Source: Roseimaritima sp. (GTDB lineage Bacteria; Planctomycetota; Planctomycetia; Pirellulales; Pirellulaceae). From it: a DNA stretch of 7,126 nucleotides. The stretch covers positions 1 to 7,126 of the forward strand of contig SLFV01000583.1 of assembly GCA_007124075.1 (NCBI GenBank). The letters run 5' to 3'. The translations under genes were made by a program, and so were the position numbers. Below, piece by piece: positions 6,301 through 7,126 of the stretch. How positions within the stretch are numbered: position 1 is the stretch's first letter; the number at the start of each line of letters is the position of its first letter. Below the pieces are notes generated by a model. That model worked only from the letters and a program-made list of their open reading frames with translations, ran no database searches and had not been told where the DNA came from.

Positions 6301-7126
6301 TCAAGCGATAATGTCATGAACAACATGACCGTGAACATCGGTCAAGCGAAAATCACGTCCGGCATAACGGTACGTCAGACGTGTGTGGTCGAATCCAAGC
6401 AAATGCAGGATGGTGGCATGAAGATCATGGACATGAACACGATTCTCAATCGCCTGGAAACCAAATTCGTCGGTTGCCCCATGAACGTAGCCGCCTTTAA
6501 CGCCACCGCCAGCAAGCCACATCGTAAAGCCATAATGATTATGATCCCTTCCACTGGTCGTCCCCGCGTTGGCCCCCGGTTTAGGAAGTTCCACCGTCGG
6601 AGTCCGGCCAAATTCGCCCCCCCAAATCACCAGCGTATCCTCCAGCAAACCTGTCCGCTTCAGATCCTTTAGCAACGCCCCGATGGCTTGCGAGCATTCA
6701 CCAGCCAACCGCCGATGATTCGCTTCGATTCTATCGTGACTATCCCAAGGTTGCCCTGCGCCGTGCCAAAGCTGAATGTACCGAACCCCTCGTTCCAATA
6801 ACCGCCGAGCGATCAGAATCTGCCTCGCTTGAACACTAGATCCGTACATCTCCAAGGTATCCGGACTTTCGCGGCTGATGTCAAACGCATCGGTCGCTTC
6901 CATCTGCATTCGGTAAGCCAGTTCGAAGCTCTGCAAGCGAGCCTCCAGGTTTGCATCGTCTTGACGTTCCTCCTGGTGACGCCGGTTTAACGCCTGCAAC
7001 AAATCGAGTTGTCGCCGTTGTTGACCCCGATCAAGTCGATTGGCGTTGCGAATGTTCGCAATCAAGCGGTCAATCTCCTGATGTTTGGTGTCGATGTAGG
7101 TACCCTGGTAGGCACCGGGCAGAAAC
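6301..7126 (-). CDS. DUF1501 family protein, C-terminal part (5' end beyond window)
   Basis: The last 274 residues of a DUF1501 protein (PF07394). The frame stays open to the right edge, and its first visible residues (FLPGAYQGTY) already match the family, so the TTG at 7065 is not the start. Full-length members have about 430-480 residues, so perhaps 40 percent, including any Tat-type signal peptide, is missing here. Visible family segments, numbered from the edge: QARQILIARRLLERGVRYIQ (99-118), WDSHD (127-131), VIWGGEFGRTP (166-176), GRDHNHYGFTMWLAGGGVKG (192-211) and HVHDLHATILHLLG (231-244). The family is related in fold to alkaline phosphatase and sulfatase enzymes; the Asp and His in these segments are candidate metal ligands. 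No substrate is established. It is the upstream partner of the cytochrome/WD40 gene, 23 nt apart. Planctomycete clusters of this type often also have a DUF1549/DUF1553 cytochrome gene further upstream. Confidence 0.93.
   Translation of the reverse strand, partial: FLPGAYQGTYIDTKHQEIDRLIANIRNANRLDRGQQRRQLDLLQALNRRHQEERQDDANLEARLQSFELAYRMQMEATDAFDISRESPDTLEMYGSSVQARQILIARRLLERGVRYIQLWHGAGQPWDSHDRIEANHRRLAGECSQAIGALLKDLKRTGLLEDTLVIWGGEFGRTPTVELPKPGANAGTTSGRDHNHYGFTMWLAGGGVKGGYVHGATDEFGFQAIENRVHVHDLHATILHLLGFDHTRLTYRYAGRDFRLTDVHGHVVHDIIA

Noticed and set aside
5932..6672. 246-codon plus-strand open frame antisense to the cytochrome/WD40 start and the DUF1501 end
   Set aside because: It lies opposite two well-supported genes, and its translation is rich in Arg, Pro, His and Ser with no recognisable domain, as expected for a shadow frame.

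Overview
The window reads as chromosomal DNA of a planctomycete, most likely Pirellulales (Rhodopirellula-like). The order is an inference. The phylum rests on a DUF1501 gene placed directly upstream of a secreted protein that joins a Planctomycete-type cytochrome c domain to WD40 propellers, plus a small Cys-rich secreted protein of planctomycete style. No tRNA, rRNA, CRISPR array, transposase or integrase is visible, and nothing marks the region as recently acquired.

Layout. The left edge (1-77, minus strand) holds what may be the first 25 codons of a divergent gene that runs off the window. A divergent intergenic region (78-262) precedes a plus-strand gene for an unrecognised secreted protein with 18 cysteines (263-793). 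After a 155-nt gap with a hairpin and a weak promoter-like pair come two plus-strand genes 28 nt apart: proA (949-2217), for gamma-glutamyl phosphate reductase of proline synthesis, and fliM (2246-3331), for the flagellar motor switch protein. fliM has a clear ribosome binding site, so its start lies inside the longest open frame. A 129-nt convergent gap with a symmetric hairpin (3341-3357) separates this block from the minus-strand genes.

The right half is read leftwards. A DUF1501 gene (6301 to past the right edge) is followed after 23 nt by a 938-residue secreted protein (3461-6277). This protein has a signal peptide, one CxxCH haem site in a PSCyt1-type domain, about seven WD40-like blades, a coiled coil of about 175 residues, and about seven more blades. 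The two genes look like the distal part of a planctomycete cluster that usually also has a DUF1549/DUF1553 cytochrome gene, which would lie beyond the right edge.

How they work together. The DUF1501 and cytochrome/WD40 proteins are probably co-expressed and act outside the cytoplasm, but their substrate or partner cannot be read from the sequence. proA and fliM share spacing consistent with one transcript but have no known functional link. The least explained items are the Cys-rich protein and the two-propeller cytochrome with its coiled-coil arm.
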